A DNA stretch of 64,000 nt from positions 1 through 64,000 of the forward strand of contig JANDLT010000020.1 in the NCBI GenBank assembly GCA_024330265.1. The letters run 5' to 3'. Both the position numbers and the translations under genes were made by a program. The notes beneath the pieces are model-generated. The model ran no database searches and had not been told where the DNA came from. It worked only from the letters and a program-made list of their open reading frames with translations. This stretch comes from Pyrinomonadaceae bacterium MAG19_C2-C3. GTDB taxonomy: Bacteria > Acidobacteriota > Blastocatellia > Pyrinomonadales > Pyrinomonadaceae. Shown one piece after another: positions 9,749 to 18,378 of this stretch. How positions within the stretch are numbered: the stretch's first letter is position 1; every line of letters begins with the position of its first letter.

Positions 9749-9995
9749 CTTGAATCAACTTTTTACAATTGGTTTATACCCGAACGGGTCATCAACTTTA
9801 GCACACCGCTTCGCGCCCCTCCCGCTTGCCGCAACGCCACACCACAAAGTATCGCCGCATACACCCATCACGCCGCTTCGCGTTGACACCTGATTTTGCA
9901 ACTCGTTAAAATGCGCGCACTGAATTTGCGCGCCTATTTACCCTATTTACATTGTCGCGTTGTTTCCCGTCTTTTTCACTTTCAAAGGAATCGCC

Positions 9996-10073
9996 GTGAG
10001 TCTTGTTAAAATCATCGTTATCACCGTCGTCGTAATCCTAAGTCTCGTGCTGTTCGGACGCTTCCTGTTCTAA
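9996..10073 (+). CDS. possible 25-aa single-span membrane peptide
   Basis: A GTG start at 9996 follows AAAGGA about 7 nt upstream and opens a 25-codon frame ending at TAA 10071-10073. The product begins MSLVKIIVITVVVI and is almost entirely hydrophobic with one Lys and one Arg, the form of a small membrane protein. It lies 45 nt before the likely start of the VWFA gene and could share its transcript. It is too short for family recognition. The rest of 9749-9995 shows no gene. Confidence 0.4.
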   Translation: MSLVKIIVITVVVILSLVLFGRFLF

Positions 10074-10118
10074 ACACTCTTGCACCACTCAACCAACGGC
10101 GGCATAACACACGGCGGG

Positions 10119-11168
10119 ATGACACGACGCCGCGCACACCAACCTCGCACGCCCACGCTTCCCTTCGCTAATCTTTTCATAAAACTTTTGCGGCTCACGC
10201 TGTGTTGTCTCGCGCCGTTCAGCCTCACCATTTCCGCGCAAACCGTTGACGACGATGATGTCATCTCTTTCCGCACCGACCTCATCACCGTTCCCGTCAT
10301 CGTCACCGACCGCAACCGTCGCTTCATCAACACCCTCACGCCAAACGATTTCATCCTAACCGATGACGACCAAAAGGTTTCGCTCGCCTCGCTCACCATC
10401 GGCACGTCTCAACTCGCACTCGCTTTCCTACTCGACACTTCCGGTAGCACACGCGAAATCATCACCCGCCAACAGGCTGCCGCCCTCGCCCTCGCGCGCC
10501 GCTTTAATCAAGCCTCGCGCGTCGCTGTACTAGGTTTCGACACAACCACGCGCCTCATCATTCCCTTCACCACCGACCTCACCCACGCGCAAAACGCCTT
10601 CACCTTATCCGCCCTCAACGCGCGAACCGATGCCCGCACCGCCATCTTCGACGCCGCCCACGCGACCGTTAATCTTTACTCAACCCTGCCCAACACGCAG
10701 GGCGAACGCCGCATCATCGTCCTTATCAGCGACGGCTTGGACACCGCCAGCACCACGCCCGCCAGCGTCGTCATCAACCGCGCCAACGCGCTCGGCATTT
10801 CGTTCTACGTCATACACATTCCACTTTACGCCCCGCGCGACGGACGCCTTAAACCACGCCCCTTTGCGCGCGGCTTTCGTGACTTAGCCGAACGCACGGG
10901 CGGCAAACTCTTTCAACTCGGCGATTCACGCACCGCACTCGACCCGCGCGCCGCAAACGATCTGACACCGATTTTCGACCGCATCGCCGCCGACTTAATG
11001 AATCAATACATCCTCGCCTTCTACCCCCAATCAGACAAGACCCCAAACACACCGCATCGCATCAATGTTCGATTGACGAAGCCCGCCGCCGATAAACTTC
11101 GCCTCCGCCTTCTTCGCCCGTCATACACTTTGCCGCACACCACAACATCGTCACCGTCAACGCCATAA
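10119..11168 (+). CDS. VWFA-related acidobacterial-type exported protein
   Basis: 349 aa from the ATG at 10119; a TTG at 10080 would add 13 residues. The basic N-terminus with RRR is followed by a hydrophobic signal ending at SAQ. A short beta domain follows, with TVPVIVTDRNRRFINTLTPNDF, typical of the VWFA-related proteins abundant in Acidobacteriota. Then comes a von Willebrand A domain with MIDAS motif DTSGS and a later ISDGLDTAS. VWA domains bind metal and mediate protein contacts. The partner is unknown. It precedes purH by only 33 nt. Confidence 0.82.
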   Translation: MTRRRAHQPRTPTLPFANLFIKLLRLTLCCLAPFSLTISAQTVDDDDVISFRTDLITVPVIVTDRNRRFINTLTPNDFILTDDDQKVSLASLTIGTSQLALAFLLDTSGSTREIITRQQAAALALARRFNQASRVAVLGFDTTTRLIIPFTTDLTHAQNAFTLSALNARTDARTAIFDAAHATVNLYSTLPNTQGERRIIVLISDGLDTASTTPASVVINRANALGISFYVIHIPLYAPRDGRLKPRPFARGFRDLAERTGGKLFQLGDSRTALDPRAANDLTPIFDRIAADLMNQYILAFYPQSDKTPNTPHRINVRLTKPAADKLRLRLLRPSYTLPHTTTSSPSTP

Positions 11169-11201
11169 TTGCAAAACCACTCACACGACATCCAAACTTT
11201 T

Positions 11202-12821
11202 ATGACCGCACACACCGACACCGCACACCGCATCATTCGCCGCGCCCTCTTGAGCGTCTCCGACAAAACCGGCATCATCGAACTAGCCACGGCACTTCAC
11301 AACTTAAACATCGAACTCATCAGCACCGGCGGCACGGCGACCGCCATTCGACACGCAAACCTTCCCGTCCGTGACGTTTCCGATGTCACAGGCTTTCCCG
11401 AAATGATGGACGGGCGCGTGAAAACTCTCCACCCGAAAATTCACGGCGCACTGCTCGCCGTTCGTGATAACGACGCGCACACCAAAGCCGCCGCCGAACA
11501 CGGCATCGAGATGATTGACTTGCTCGTCGTCAATCTCTACCCGTTCGCCGAAACAATCAATAAACCGAACGTCACCATCGAAGACGCCATCGAAAACATA
11601 GACATCGGCGGACCCGCCATGATTCGCTCCGCCGCCAAAAACTTTCGTCATGTCGCCGTCATTACTTCGCCCGAAACTTACCCATCAATCATCGAAGAAC
11701 TACAAGCCAACGCCGCCGCACTCTCACACGAAACTCGATTCAAACTCGCACATCAAGCGTTCGCCCACACATCCGACTATGACACGCGCATCAAAGATTA
11801 TTTAGCCTCACAACTTGCACAATCCGTGACTGAACATCGAACATCTGAAAGTTCAAATTTCAAATTTGCGATTGAACATTCAAAATCTTTAACTCTCAAT
11901 CTAAACCATAAATCTTCCCTTCGTTACGGCGAAAACCCGCACCAGCAAGCCGCGCTCTACACCCACCAAGACACATGCGACGGCATCGCCAACGCCGAAG
12001 TCCTGCACGGCAAAGAGATGTCATACAACAACTACCTCGACGCCGATGCCGCGTGGAATCTCGTGTGTGACTTCACCGACAACGCCTGCGCCATCATCAA
12101 ACACACCAACCCATCGGGCGCGTCGCTTCACGAAAATCAAGAACAGGCATACCGCCGCGCACTCGCCTGTGACCCCATTTCCGCTTTCGGCGGCATCGTC
12201 GCCTTCAATCAAACGCTCGACGAACCGACCGCCAAAGCCGTCACCGAAATCTTCACCGAAGTCATCATCGCCCCGGACTTCACCGACGCTGCACTCGCAA
12301 CTTTACGCACCAAGAAAAACCTTCGCGTCCTCAAAGTTCACCCTTCATCTAACGCCGCGCCTTCCGATTTACAACTGCGCCAAATCTCCGGTGGCTATCT
12401 CTTACAAACACCCGACGCGCACAGGCTCGATTCATCACAACTTAAAATCGTCACCACCCGCCAACCTTCCGAACGTGAAATCCGCGACCTTCTGTTCGCG
12501 TGGACAATCTGCAAACACACCAAGTCAAACGCCATCGTCTATGCCGGAGATTTACAAACCATCGGCGTCGGCGCAGGTCAAATGTCGCGCGTTGATTCCG
12601 TCCGCTTGGGAGCAGAGCGCGCCGTACTTGAAACAAAAAATACCGTCCTCGCCTCCGATGCTTTCTTCCCCTTCCGCGACGGCATAGACCAAGCCGCGCG
12701 TCACGGCGTCACCGCCGTCATCCAACCCGGCGGTTCGGTTCGTGATGATGAAGTCATCGCCGCTTGTAACGAACATAACTTAGCGATGGTCTTTACCGGC
12801 ATACGCCATTTCAAACACTGA
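11202..12821 (+). CDS. purH: bifunctional AICAR transformylase / IMP cyclohydrolase
   Basis: 539 aa. It catalyses the last two steps of purine synthesis. The N-terminal cyclohydrolase domain begins [11 protein letters not shown] and includes STGGTA and the [12 protein letters not shown] motif. The transformylase domain starts near [12 protein letters not shown] and contains [18 protein letters not shown] and the C-terminal [14 protein letters not shown]. The ATG at 11202 fits the family better than an in-frame TTG at 11169. Between the domains is an unusual Ser/Asn/Lys-rich stretch encoded by AT-rich DNA (11830-11920), a probable repeat-derived insertion. Confidence 0.96.
   Translation: MTAHTDTAHRIIRRALLSVSDKTGIIELATALHNLNIELISTGGTATAIRHANLPVRDVSDVTGFPEMMDGRVKTLHPKIHGALLAVRDNDAHTKAAAEHGIEMIDLLVVNLYPFAETINKPNVTIEDAIENIDIGGPAMIRSAAKNFRHVAVITSPETYPSIIEELQANAAALSHETRFKLAHQAFAHTSDYDTRIKDYLASQLAQSVTEHRTSESSNFKFAIEHSKSLTLNLNHKSSLRYGENPHQQAALYTHQDTCDGIANAEVLHGKEMSYNNYLDADAAWNLVCDFTDNACAIIKHTNPSGASLHENQEQAYRRALACDPISAFGGIVAFNQTLDEPTAKAVTEIFTEVIIAPDFTDAALATLRTKKNLRVLKVHPSSNAAPSDLQLRQISGGYLLQTPDAHRLDSSQLKIVTTRQPSEREIRDLLFAWTICKHTKSNAIVYAGDLQTIGVGAGQMSRVDSVRLGAERAVLETKNTVLASDAFFPFRDGIDQAARHGVTAVIQPGGSVRDDEVIAACNEHNLAMVFTGIRHFKH
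11830..11920. repeat. AT-rich repeat-like insertion inside purH
   Basis: This segment encodes about 25-29 extra residues in the linker before LRYGENPHQ. It contains TTCAAATTTCAAATTTG followed by CGATTGAACATTCAAA. Related words occur between genes at 43260-43300 (inverted) and 27238-27262. The reading frame is kept. The composition differs sharply from the GC-rich gene around it. Confidence 0.5.
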
Positions 12822-12866
12822 AAACTCCAAGACTCACTCATTACATTCGAGTACAATATCGAAACT

Positions 12867-13109
12867 ATGCCGACTGTCTTGCTATATGGCGCGTATCGTT
12901 TCTACTTTTACAGCCACGAACCGAACGAACCCGCTCATGTCCACGTTGACCGCGACAATCTATCGGCTAAGTTTTGGATTAACCCTGTAAGTCTCGCGCG
13001 CAATTTTGGTTACAGCGCGCACGAACTAAACCGCATTGAGCAAATAATTATCGAACATCAATTTGAACTTTTGGAGAAATGGAATGGGCATTTTGGCATT
13101 GGCGGCTGA
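12867..13109 (+). CDS. DUF4160 family protein
   Basis: 80 aa matching DUF4160 in length and landmarks: [18 protein letters not shown] near the N-terminus, then AKFWINPV and a helical [10 protein letters not shown]. The family is small, of unknown function, and usually paired with a DUF2442 gene, as here. It has been suspected of toxin-antitoxin-like behaviour, but that is not established. It overlaps the following DUF2442 gene by 26 nt in another frame, so translation is probably coupled. Confidence 0.82.
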   Translation: MPTVLLYGAYRFYFYSHEPNEPAHVHVDRDNLSAKFWINPVSLARNFGYSAHELNRIEQIIIEHQFELLEKWNGHFGIGG

Positions 13110-13359
13110 TGAACGAGTCGCCGAAGTTGACATCAATGATGACACCTTGAGCGTGCGCCTGATGGACGGACGCACCATCAGCGCGCCGTTAGTCTGGTTT
13201 CCGCGCCTCTCACACGCCACACCGGAGCAACGTAATAACTGGCGCATCATCGGCGGCGGCTACGGCATCCACTGGGAAGACGTTGACGAAGACATAAGCA
13301 CCGAAGGCTTATTGCGCGGCGCACCCGCGCCACATCAACCTGTTGCGAAAGCATCTTGA
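13084..13359 (+). CDS. DUF2442 family protein
   Basis: 91 aa from the ATG at 13084, chosen because the family begins just before the VDINDDTLSVRLMDGRTISAPL segment; an in-frame ATG at 13063 would add 7 residues. The WFPRL and WEDVDEDIS landmarks fit DUF2442. The function is unknown. It is the second gene of a tight series (DUF4160, DUF2442, hicB, hicA), 13 nt before hicB. Confidence 0.82.
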   Translation: MGILALAADERVAEVDINDDTLSVRLMDGRTISAPLVWFPRLSHATPEQRNNWRIIGGGYGIHWEDVDEDISTEGLLRGAPAPHQPVAKAS

Positions 13360-13372
13360 GGAGAATAAAACG

Positions 13373-13579
13373 ATGAAATTCACCGTCACACTTGAACAAG
13401 ACGAAGACGCGATGTTTATCGTCGAATGTCCCGCGATTCCCGGCTGTATCAGTCAGGGCGCAACGCGGGAAGAAGCACTTGAAAACATCAAAGAAGCGAT
13501 TGCCTTGTGCCTTGAAGTTCGTGCGGAAAAAGGTATGCCGTTGATGATAGAAACGGAACAGGTTGAGGTTGCGGCGTAA
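13373..13579 (+). CDS. hicB: HicB-family antitoxin
   Basis: 68 aa. It has the HicB beta-alpha core: FTVTLEQDEDAMFIVECPAIPGCISQGATREEALENIKEAI. HicB neutralises the HicA RNase and often represses its own operon. No separate DNA-binding C-terminal domain is present, so this is the short form. GAGGAG lies 8 nt before the ATG. The TAA overlaps the ATG of hicA by one base (TAATG). Antitoxin-first order is common for short HicB. Confidence 0.92.
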   Translation: MKFTVTLEQDEDAMFIVECPAIPGCISQGATREEALENIKEAIALCLEVRAEKGMPLMIETEQVEVAA

Positions 13580-13800
13580 TGGCAACGCTTCCATCATTGA
13601 GCGGGCGGCAAGTAGTTCGCGTCTTTGAGAAGTTCGGTTGGAGTGTCGCCCGTCAACGTGGTAGCCACATCATTATGACTAAACAAGGCGCGCTCGTATC
13701 CCTTTCCATTCCCGACCACAAAGAAGTCGCCAAAGGCACACTTCGCGGCTTGATACGTTTAGCTGGATTAACCGTCGAGCAGTTCTTAGGCACGCTATGA
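13579..13800 (+). CDS. hicA: HicA-family mRNA interferase toxin
   Basis: 73 aa with the double-stranded-RNA-binding-like HicA fold. It begins LPSLSGRQVVRVFEKFGWSV and carries the catalytic His30 in RGSHIIM, then the conserved VSLSIPDHKEVAKGTLRGLIR segment. HicA cleaves mRNA and halts growth when not bound by HicB. It is translationally coupled to hicB, and its own stop overlaps a further 30-codon ORF. It appears intact. Confidence 0.92.
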   Translation: MATLPSLSGRQVVRVFEKFGWSVARQRGSHIIMTKQGALVSLSIPDHKEVAKGTLRGLIRLAGLTVEQFLGTL

Positions 13801-13889
13801 AATCCCTGAAAATCGCCATTGAATGCGATTCTTTTCACATCGAAATTTTCGGCGCGGAAGTTTTAGAACGCATTCACTACATGAGGTAA
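13797..13889 (+). CDS. 30-aa ORF coupled to hicA
   Basis: The ATG at 13797 overlaps the hicA stop (ATGA) and opens a frame of 30 codons ending TAA at 13889. The product begins MKSLKIAIECDSFHIEIFGAE and has no recognisable domain. The coupling suggests it is translated, but it could also be the remnant of a larger neighbour. It lies 6 nt before the next gene. Confidence 0.4.
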   Translation: MKSLKIAIECDSFHIEIFGAEVLERIHYMR

Positions 13890-13895
13890 AACAAC

Positions 13896-14258
13896 ATGCT
13901 CATACTTTTGTCATTCATACTTTTGCTAATAATTATGTGCGCCGTTCCTATGTTTGTCTTTAAGGCACGCGAAGTTAAGGTTTTACTGGCTATTCTTCTC
14001 GCAGCTCTTTTGTGCATCCCAAGCTATTTTATTTGGTTTATTCTTCTTTACAGGCAAATAATTCCGCTTGATAAAATCATTTCCGATTTCTACAAAAGCA
14101 TTTCCGATTCCTTTGGGTTACGTCAAATTGATGGCGTCCACTCATTGATATTTGGAATCGTTTTATTAGTTCCCCCAATGCTTCTTGCGGGTCTTGTGCC
14201 GTGCATTCTCTTGTTAGCTCAAAACTATATTCGTCATGGTAGATATTTCGGAAAATAA
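13896..14258 (+). CDS. small multi-span membrane protein, unknown
   Basis: 120 aa with three clear hydrophobic segments at about 1-22, 28-52 and 82-108. The segment between the second and third is amphipathic, with DKIISDFYKSISDS. I do not recognise the family. GC is lower than in surrounding genes, suggesting recent arrival together with the hicBA group. It starts 6 nt after the 30-codon ORF, so it may belong to the same transcript. Confidence 0.6.
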   Translation: MLILLSFILLLIIMCAVPMFVFKAREVKVLLAILLAALLCIPSYFIWFILLYRQIIPLDKIISDFYKSISDSFGLRQIDGVHSLIFGIVLLVPPMLLAGLVPCILLLAQNYIRHGRYFGK

Positions 14259-14311
14259 ATATAACTTCCAAACAAAAAGGAATGTTGCTTAGGAAAGGTT
14301 TTACACAATTC

Positions 14312-15304
14312 ATGCAATCAATTAACGACAACACCACGCAAACAACGCGCTGCCGCTACTGCGGACAACTCAATCAAGTCCGCGAAACAAACACCACAAC
14401 CGACAACGGCACACAGGAAGCGAAATGCGGACGCTGCCGTTTGCCGCTCTCGACGAAGGCGCACAAAAAATTTGCCGAACTCAATAAGCACGATTATGTA
14501 CATCCGGCGGACAGTCGCGCCCTCGCCGCTTTGCGTGCGATTCCCGGCATTGATACCGCGCTCAAGAAACTCTTGTCGGTCACGGGTGAATCCGCGATTC
14601 GCGTGATTTTCACCGCTTCGGCGGTTCGCGTCACGCCGCATCAATGCCCGGACATTTACGCCAAAGCCCAAATCGCGTGTACCACACTCGGCGTTGATAT
14701 GCCGGATTTATACATTCAACAAAACCCCGTCGTGAACGCCTTCACGGGCGGCGTCGAACGCCCCGTGCTGGTCTTGCACACAGGACTTCTCGAACGCCTC
14801 AGCGATGAAGAATCCCTGATGGTCATCGCCCATGAAATCGGACACATCCATGCCGAACACGTTTTGTACTTAACCGCCGCGCGCCTCATCGAAGCCTTAG
14901 CGAACGCCGCCATCGCCGCTTCGCCGATTACCGCCGTCGTGCAATCAATCTTGACCGGCACGATGCGTTCGGCACTTCTCGCGTGGGCGCGCCGCGCCGA
15001 ACTCTCATGCGACCGCGCCGCGCTTCTCGTCACACAAGACCCCGATGTTATCTGTCGCACGATGATGAAACTCTGCGGCGGGACGTTCGCGTCGAAGATG
15101 AACTACGACGAATTTCTCAAACAGGCACGCGACTTCCAGAAGAATTACGACCAGAAAGCCCTCGATAGATTCTGGGCGGACATCATCTCATCCGGTCTCA
15201 CGCACCCCTTCCCCGTCTGGCGCGTCAGCGAGATTTTGAAGTGGCACGAAAGTGGCGAATACGACAAACTTATGATTGGCGAGACGGCGAAAGCAGCGGC
15301 TTAA
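14312..15304 (+). CDS. M48-family zinc metallopeptidase with N-terminal zinc ribbon
   Basis: 330 aa from the ATG at 14312; an in-frame ATG at 14282 would add 10 residues. Four cysteines (14, 17, 39, 42) form a zinc-ribbon-like CxxC...CxxC. The peptidase domain carries HEIGHIHAEH with His174 and His178, preceded by NAFTGG and followed by RRAELSCDRAALL, where the Glu is the likely third zinc ligand. It resembles HtpX-type M48 peptidases but lacks obvious transmembrane helices, so it is probably soluble. Confidence 0.85.
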   Translation: MQSINDNTTQTTRCRYCGQLNQVRETNTTTDNGTQEAKCGRCRLPLSTKAHKKFAELNKHDYVHPADSRALAALRAIPGIDTALKKLLSVTGESAIRVIFTASAVRVTPHQCPDIYAKAQIACTTLGVDMPDLYIQQNPVVNAFTGGVERPVLVLHTGLLERLSDEESLMVIAHEIGHIHAEHVLYLTAARLIEALANAAIAASPITAVVQSILTGTMRSALLAWARRAELSCDRAALLVTQDPDVICRTMMKLCGGTFASKMNYDEFLKQARDFQKNYDQKALDRFWADIISSGLTHPFPVWRVSEILKWHESGEYDKLMIGETAKAAA

Positions 15305-15345
15305 AGCAGTTGTGTTAATTTGAACCCGACAGGAAGAAAACGAAA

Positions 15346-15813
15346 ATGAGCGCAGACCAATGGGCTGAAATGCAAAAGTATATGAGCGCGATGATTCGTG
15401 AAATCGGCGAGTTTCGGGCTGAAGCACGCAATCAACAAGAAGAAACTCGCGCTGAAGTGCGTGAACTTCGGACGCAAGTCGAAGCGACACAGGCAGAAGT
15501 GCGCGAACTTCGCACGCAAGTTGAGGCAACACAGGCGGAAGTGCGCGAGTTGAGCAACAAGGTCGACGCGACACAAGCGGAAGTCCGTGAGTTGAGCAAA
15601 AAAGTTGACGCGCTACAGGTGGAAATGGGTACGTTGAGCAAAAGAGTGGACGCGACACAGGCGGACGTTATTGAGATGCGAACTAATTTGCTGGAAGTTC
15701 GCACCGAGATACACATCATCGCTTCGCGCATTGACCGCTTTGAAACACGCACGCTAGACCGCTTCGCTATGCAGGATATAGCGGAACGGGTGGCGGTGCT
15801 GGAAAGTAAGTAA
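15346..15813 (+). CDS. coiled-coil protein with 14-residue repeats
   Basis: 155 aa. The centre is a tandem of 14-residue (42-bp) repeats of the type VEATQAEVRELRTQ, about five copies, with heptad spacing of a long coiled coil. The C-terminus ends in MQDIAERVAVLESK. No catalytic motif is visible. The DNA repeat could change length by slippage. It lies just before fabI. Another small coiled-coil gene with a similar VREV/RELR style is at 49689-50021. Confidence 0.72.
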   Translation: MSADQWAEMQKYMSAMIREIGEFRAEARNQQEETRAEVRELRTQVEATQAEVRELRTQVEATQAEVRELSNKVDATQAEVRELSKKVDALQVEMGTLSKRVDATQADVIEMRTNLLEVRTEIHIIASRIDRFETRTLDRFAMQDIAERVAVLESK

Positions 15814-15842
15814 TTCTCCTTTTATCACACACTAAAACAGCC

Positions 15843-16613
15843 ATGAATAACTTGCTTCAAGACAAACGCGGCATCATCTTCGGTGTCGCCAACAAACGCT
15901 CAATCGCGTGGGCGACCGCCAAATCTTTGCACGACGCGGGGGCGCGGCTCGCCTTCAATTATCAGGGCGAACGCTTGCGCGAAAACGTCGAGACGCTCGC
16001 CAAAGATTTTGAAAACTCTCTCGTCATTCAGTGCGACGTGACGAACGCGGAAGAAGTCGCGCGGCTTTTTGAACAAGTCAAACGCGACTTCGGGCGTCTG
16101 GATTTCTTGATTCACAGCGTCGCCTTCGCCCCGAAAGAAGCACTCGAAGGCGGCTACGCGCAAACCTCGCGCGATGCCTTCGTGACCGCGCTTGAAATCA
16201 GCGCGCACTCATTTACCGAACTCGCGCGCCACGCCGCACCGCTTATGACCGACGGCGGAAGCATGGTCACGATGACTTATTACGGCGCGGAAAAAGTCGT
16301 CGCTAATTACAACGTGATGGGCGTCGCCAAAGCCGCACTCGAAGCCAGCACGCGCTACCTCGCCGCCGACTTGGGCGCGCACAACATACGGGTCAACGCA
16401 ATCAGTGCTGGTCCTATTCAAACCCTCGCCGCGCGCGGCGTCGCTAACTTCTCGACGATGCTTAAAGGCGTTGCCGAACGCGCCCCCTTAAAGCGCAACG
16501 TCGAACCCCGCGAAGTCGGTGACACGGCTCTCTTTCTTTGTTCTCCGCTTTCATCCGGCATCACGGGCGAAATCATTCACGTTGATTGCGGCTTTAACAT
16601 TATGGCGTTTTGA
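15843..16613 (+). CDS. fabI: enoyl-[acyl-carrier-protein] reductase (NADH)
   Basis: 256 aa short-chain dehydrogenase fold of the FabI type, the final reduction of fatty-acid elongation. It begins with GIIFGVANKRSIAWA (cofactor site). The catalytic Tyr156 and Lys163 lie in NYNVMGVAK, followed by RVNAISAGPIQTLAARG and the C-terminal GEIIHVDCG. It is the usual length. The following intergenic space, from its TGA to the next ATG, is filled completely by a word-repeat dyad. Confidence 0.97.
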   Translation: MNNLLQDKRGIIFGVANKRSIAWATAKSLHDAGARLAFNYQGERLRENVETLAKDFENSLVIQCDVTNAEEVARLFEQVKRDFGRLDFLIHSVAFAPKEALEGGYAQTSRDAFVTALEISAHSFTELARHAAPLMTDGGSMVTMTYYGAEKVVANYNVMGVAKAALEASTRYLAADLGAHNIRVNAISAGPIQTLAARGVANFSTMLKGVAERAPLKRNVEPREVGDTALFLCSPLSSGITGEIIHVDCGFNIMAF

Positions 16614-16721
16614 AAAGCAGGAGCCAGAAGCCAGAAGTCAGAAGCCACCACAAAAGTAACGCGCTTCGCCGCTTCTGATTTCATTCTGACTCCTGGCTCC
16701 TTACTTCTGGCTTCTGCTTTT
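16613..16721. repeat. heptamer-word dyad (AGAAGCC/AGTCAGG type), copy 1
   Basis: The left arm (AAAAGCAGGAGCCAGAAGCC and on, 16613-16648) and the right arm (to ...TTCTGCTTTT, 16684-16720) are imperfect inverted repeats of 7-bp words. They run from the fabI stop to the base before the ATG at 16722. No Shine-Dalgarno motif remains before the downstream gene. Confidence 0.85.
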
Positions 16722-17465
16722 ATGGCTGAAATTACAGATAAGAAACATCCTTCGGAAGAGTTGACGCAGGACGAGCAACTATTAAAGAGTCCGAAGCGCG
16801 ACGATTTTACGCACACCGATACGTGGCGCGTGTTCCGCATCATGGGCGAATTTGTCGAAGGCTTCGATGAACTCGCGGCGACGACGCGCGGCGTTTCCGT
16901 GTTCGGTTCGGCGCGCACGCCGCCTGACAATCTTTACTATAAAGCGGCGCAGGAAACCGGAGCGTTGCTGGCAAACGCGGGTTACGCGGTGATAACGGGC
17001 GGTGGACCCGGCATCATGGAAGCGGCGAATCGCGGCGCGTTTGAAGCCAAAGGCGTGAGCATCGGATGCAATATCGAATTGCCTTTTGAGCAAGACCCGA
17101 ACAGGTATCAAACGCGCACTCTCGTCTTTCGTTACTTCTTCGTTCGCAAAACGATGTTCGTCAAATACTCTACGGCGTTCGTGATTTTTCCCGGCGGCTT
17201 CGGAACTCTGGACGAACTGTTTGAAGCCTTGACGTTAATTCAAACCAAGAAGATAAAAAACTTTCCGGTGGTGCTTTTCGGCTCTGATTACTGGCGTGGG
17301 ATGCTCGGTTGGATTAAGGAAACGATGCTCACAGGCGGCAACATTGATGAAGCCGATTTGACGCTACTCCACCTCACGGATTCGCCCACCGAAGTCGTCG
17401 AGATAGTCAACGCGCGCCAAAATTCTTTGCGCGCGTTGGATACATCGGCGGCAAGTGATTTGTGA
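16722..17465 (+). CDS. LOG-family phosphoribohydrolase (TIGR00730-like)
   Basis: 247 aa Rossmann-fold protein. The hallmark motifs are GGGPGIMEAANRGA and PGGFGTLDELFE, with an Arg/Lys-bearing segment RKTMFVKYS between them. LOG proteins cleave the N-glycosidic bond of nucleoside 5'-monophosphates such as cytokinin ribotides or AMP. Older annotations call them lysine decarboxylases, which is misleading. The N-terminal 60 residues (EITDKKHPSEELTQDE...) are an extension. The start codon directly follows a CTTTT repeat end, so initiation probably does not use a classical Shine-Dalgarno. Confidence 0.9.
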   Translation: MAEITDKKHPSEELTQDEQLLKSPKRDDFTHTDTWRVFRIMGEFVEGFDELAATTRGVSVFGSARTPPDNLYYKAAQETGALLANAGYAVITGGGPGIMEAANRGAFEAKGVSIGCNIELPFEQDPNRYQTRTLVFRYFFVRKTMFVKYSTAFVIFPGGFGTLDELFEALTLIQTKKIKNFPVVLFGSDYWRGMLGWIKETMLTGGNIDEADLTLLHLTDSPTEVVEIVNARQNSLRALDTSAASDL

Positions 17466-17587
17466 GATGGTCAGTGGTCAGTGAAGCATGAGATTTATGA
17501 TTGAGATGTCAAGCGCAAAGTTGAACGTCAATGAGAGCGGTCTTTGCTTTTACTGACCACCGACCACTGACCACTGACCACTGAATA
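17466..17587. repeat. heptamer-word dyad (AGTGGTC type), copy 1
   Basis: GATGGTCAGTGGTCAGTGA at the left and a longer CTGACCACCGACCACTGACC series at the right (about 17552-17585) face each other around about 65 bp of unrelated DNA. The dyad sits between the convergent LOG gene and the minus-strand gene ending at 17593, where it could end transcription. Confidence 0.8.
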
Positions 17588-17592
17588 AGGGT

Positions 17593-18378
17593 TCACAGGT
17601 AAAACAAACTAAGACGCGGCACGCGGTACGCTTCGCGGACGCGCTTCTGTACGAGGTTGGCGTGCGTCGCCTGATAGGTTTTCGCTTCCATGCGGGCTTT
17701 GTAGGGCGCGAGTTGCGCGGCGACTTCGCGTTCATGCGCGAGGCGTTCATCGGATTTCAAATCGGCTCGCAAGCCTTCGTCGAGCAGGGCTTCGAGTTCC
17801 GTCAGCGCGCTTTCCAAACGCTCGGCACTCTTTGCCGTGTGGTGCTTCGCGGCGTTCCAACTCGTTTCGATTTCCGATAAGCGTGTGACGGCGCGTTGCA
17901 AGGTTTCGGCGTACACGACGCTTGAAGCGTCCGCTTCCTTGCTTAAATTTTCGAGAGCCGCACGCGCTTCGCCAAGATGCGCGCTGATAGTCGCCGCCGG
18001 AAACGGAAGATGAGAATCTTGACTTTCATCATACGCGGCACTCGTTTCAAGTGCCGCTTCCAGTGTCGTTTCATCATTTGAAATCGCCCCGTCTTTATCC
18101 TTCGCATGAGCTTTCCCGACTTGGCTTTCGAGCCATTCGGCGTATTGGGCTTCGACTTCTTCCTGACAGTAAAGCAGCGTCTTGACGGAGCGTTTGCGCG
18201 CTGCCTTTTCATGCGAATCGAACGAGCGCGCAATGCCGCCCAACACGATATGAAGCGGCACACCGCGCGTCTTCCACATCTCAATCAACGACCAATCAAT
18301 CGGACTCAACAGTAAAGTCTTGCCCCGCCGCCGGATAAAAGCCTCTTCGATTTCGGTGAAATAATTGAAGTAATTCAT
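17593..18378 (-). CDS. conserved-looking hypothetical, helical
   Basis: 261 aa, unrecognised. The N-terminus (NYFNYFTEIEEAFIRRRGKTLLLSPIDWSLIEMWKTRGVPLHIVLGGI) looks like a compact conserved domain. The rest is strongly helical and charged, with coiled-coil character from about 130 to 225. No signal peptide or membrane span is seen. It lies downstream of coaX in the same direction, separated only by a repeat dyad that begins 1-3 nt before its ATG. Confidence 0.6.
   Translation of the reverse strand: MNYFNYFTEIEEAFIRRRGKTLLLSPIDWSLIEMWKTRGVPLHIVLGGIARSFDSHEKAARKRSVKTLLYCQEEVEAQYAEWLESQVGKAHAKDKDGAISNDETTLEAALETSAAYDESQDSHLPFPAATISAHLGEARAALENLSKEADASSVVYAETLQRAVTRLSEIETSWNAAKHHTAKSAERLESALTELEALLDEGLRADLKSDERLAHEREVAAQLAPYKARMEAKTYQATHANLVQKRVREAYRVPRLSLFYL

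Noticed and set aside
13896-14258. Membrane protein as a third component of the HicAB system
   Set aside because: Only proximity and low GC support this. No known HicAB system uses such a protein, so it is listed as unknown.
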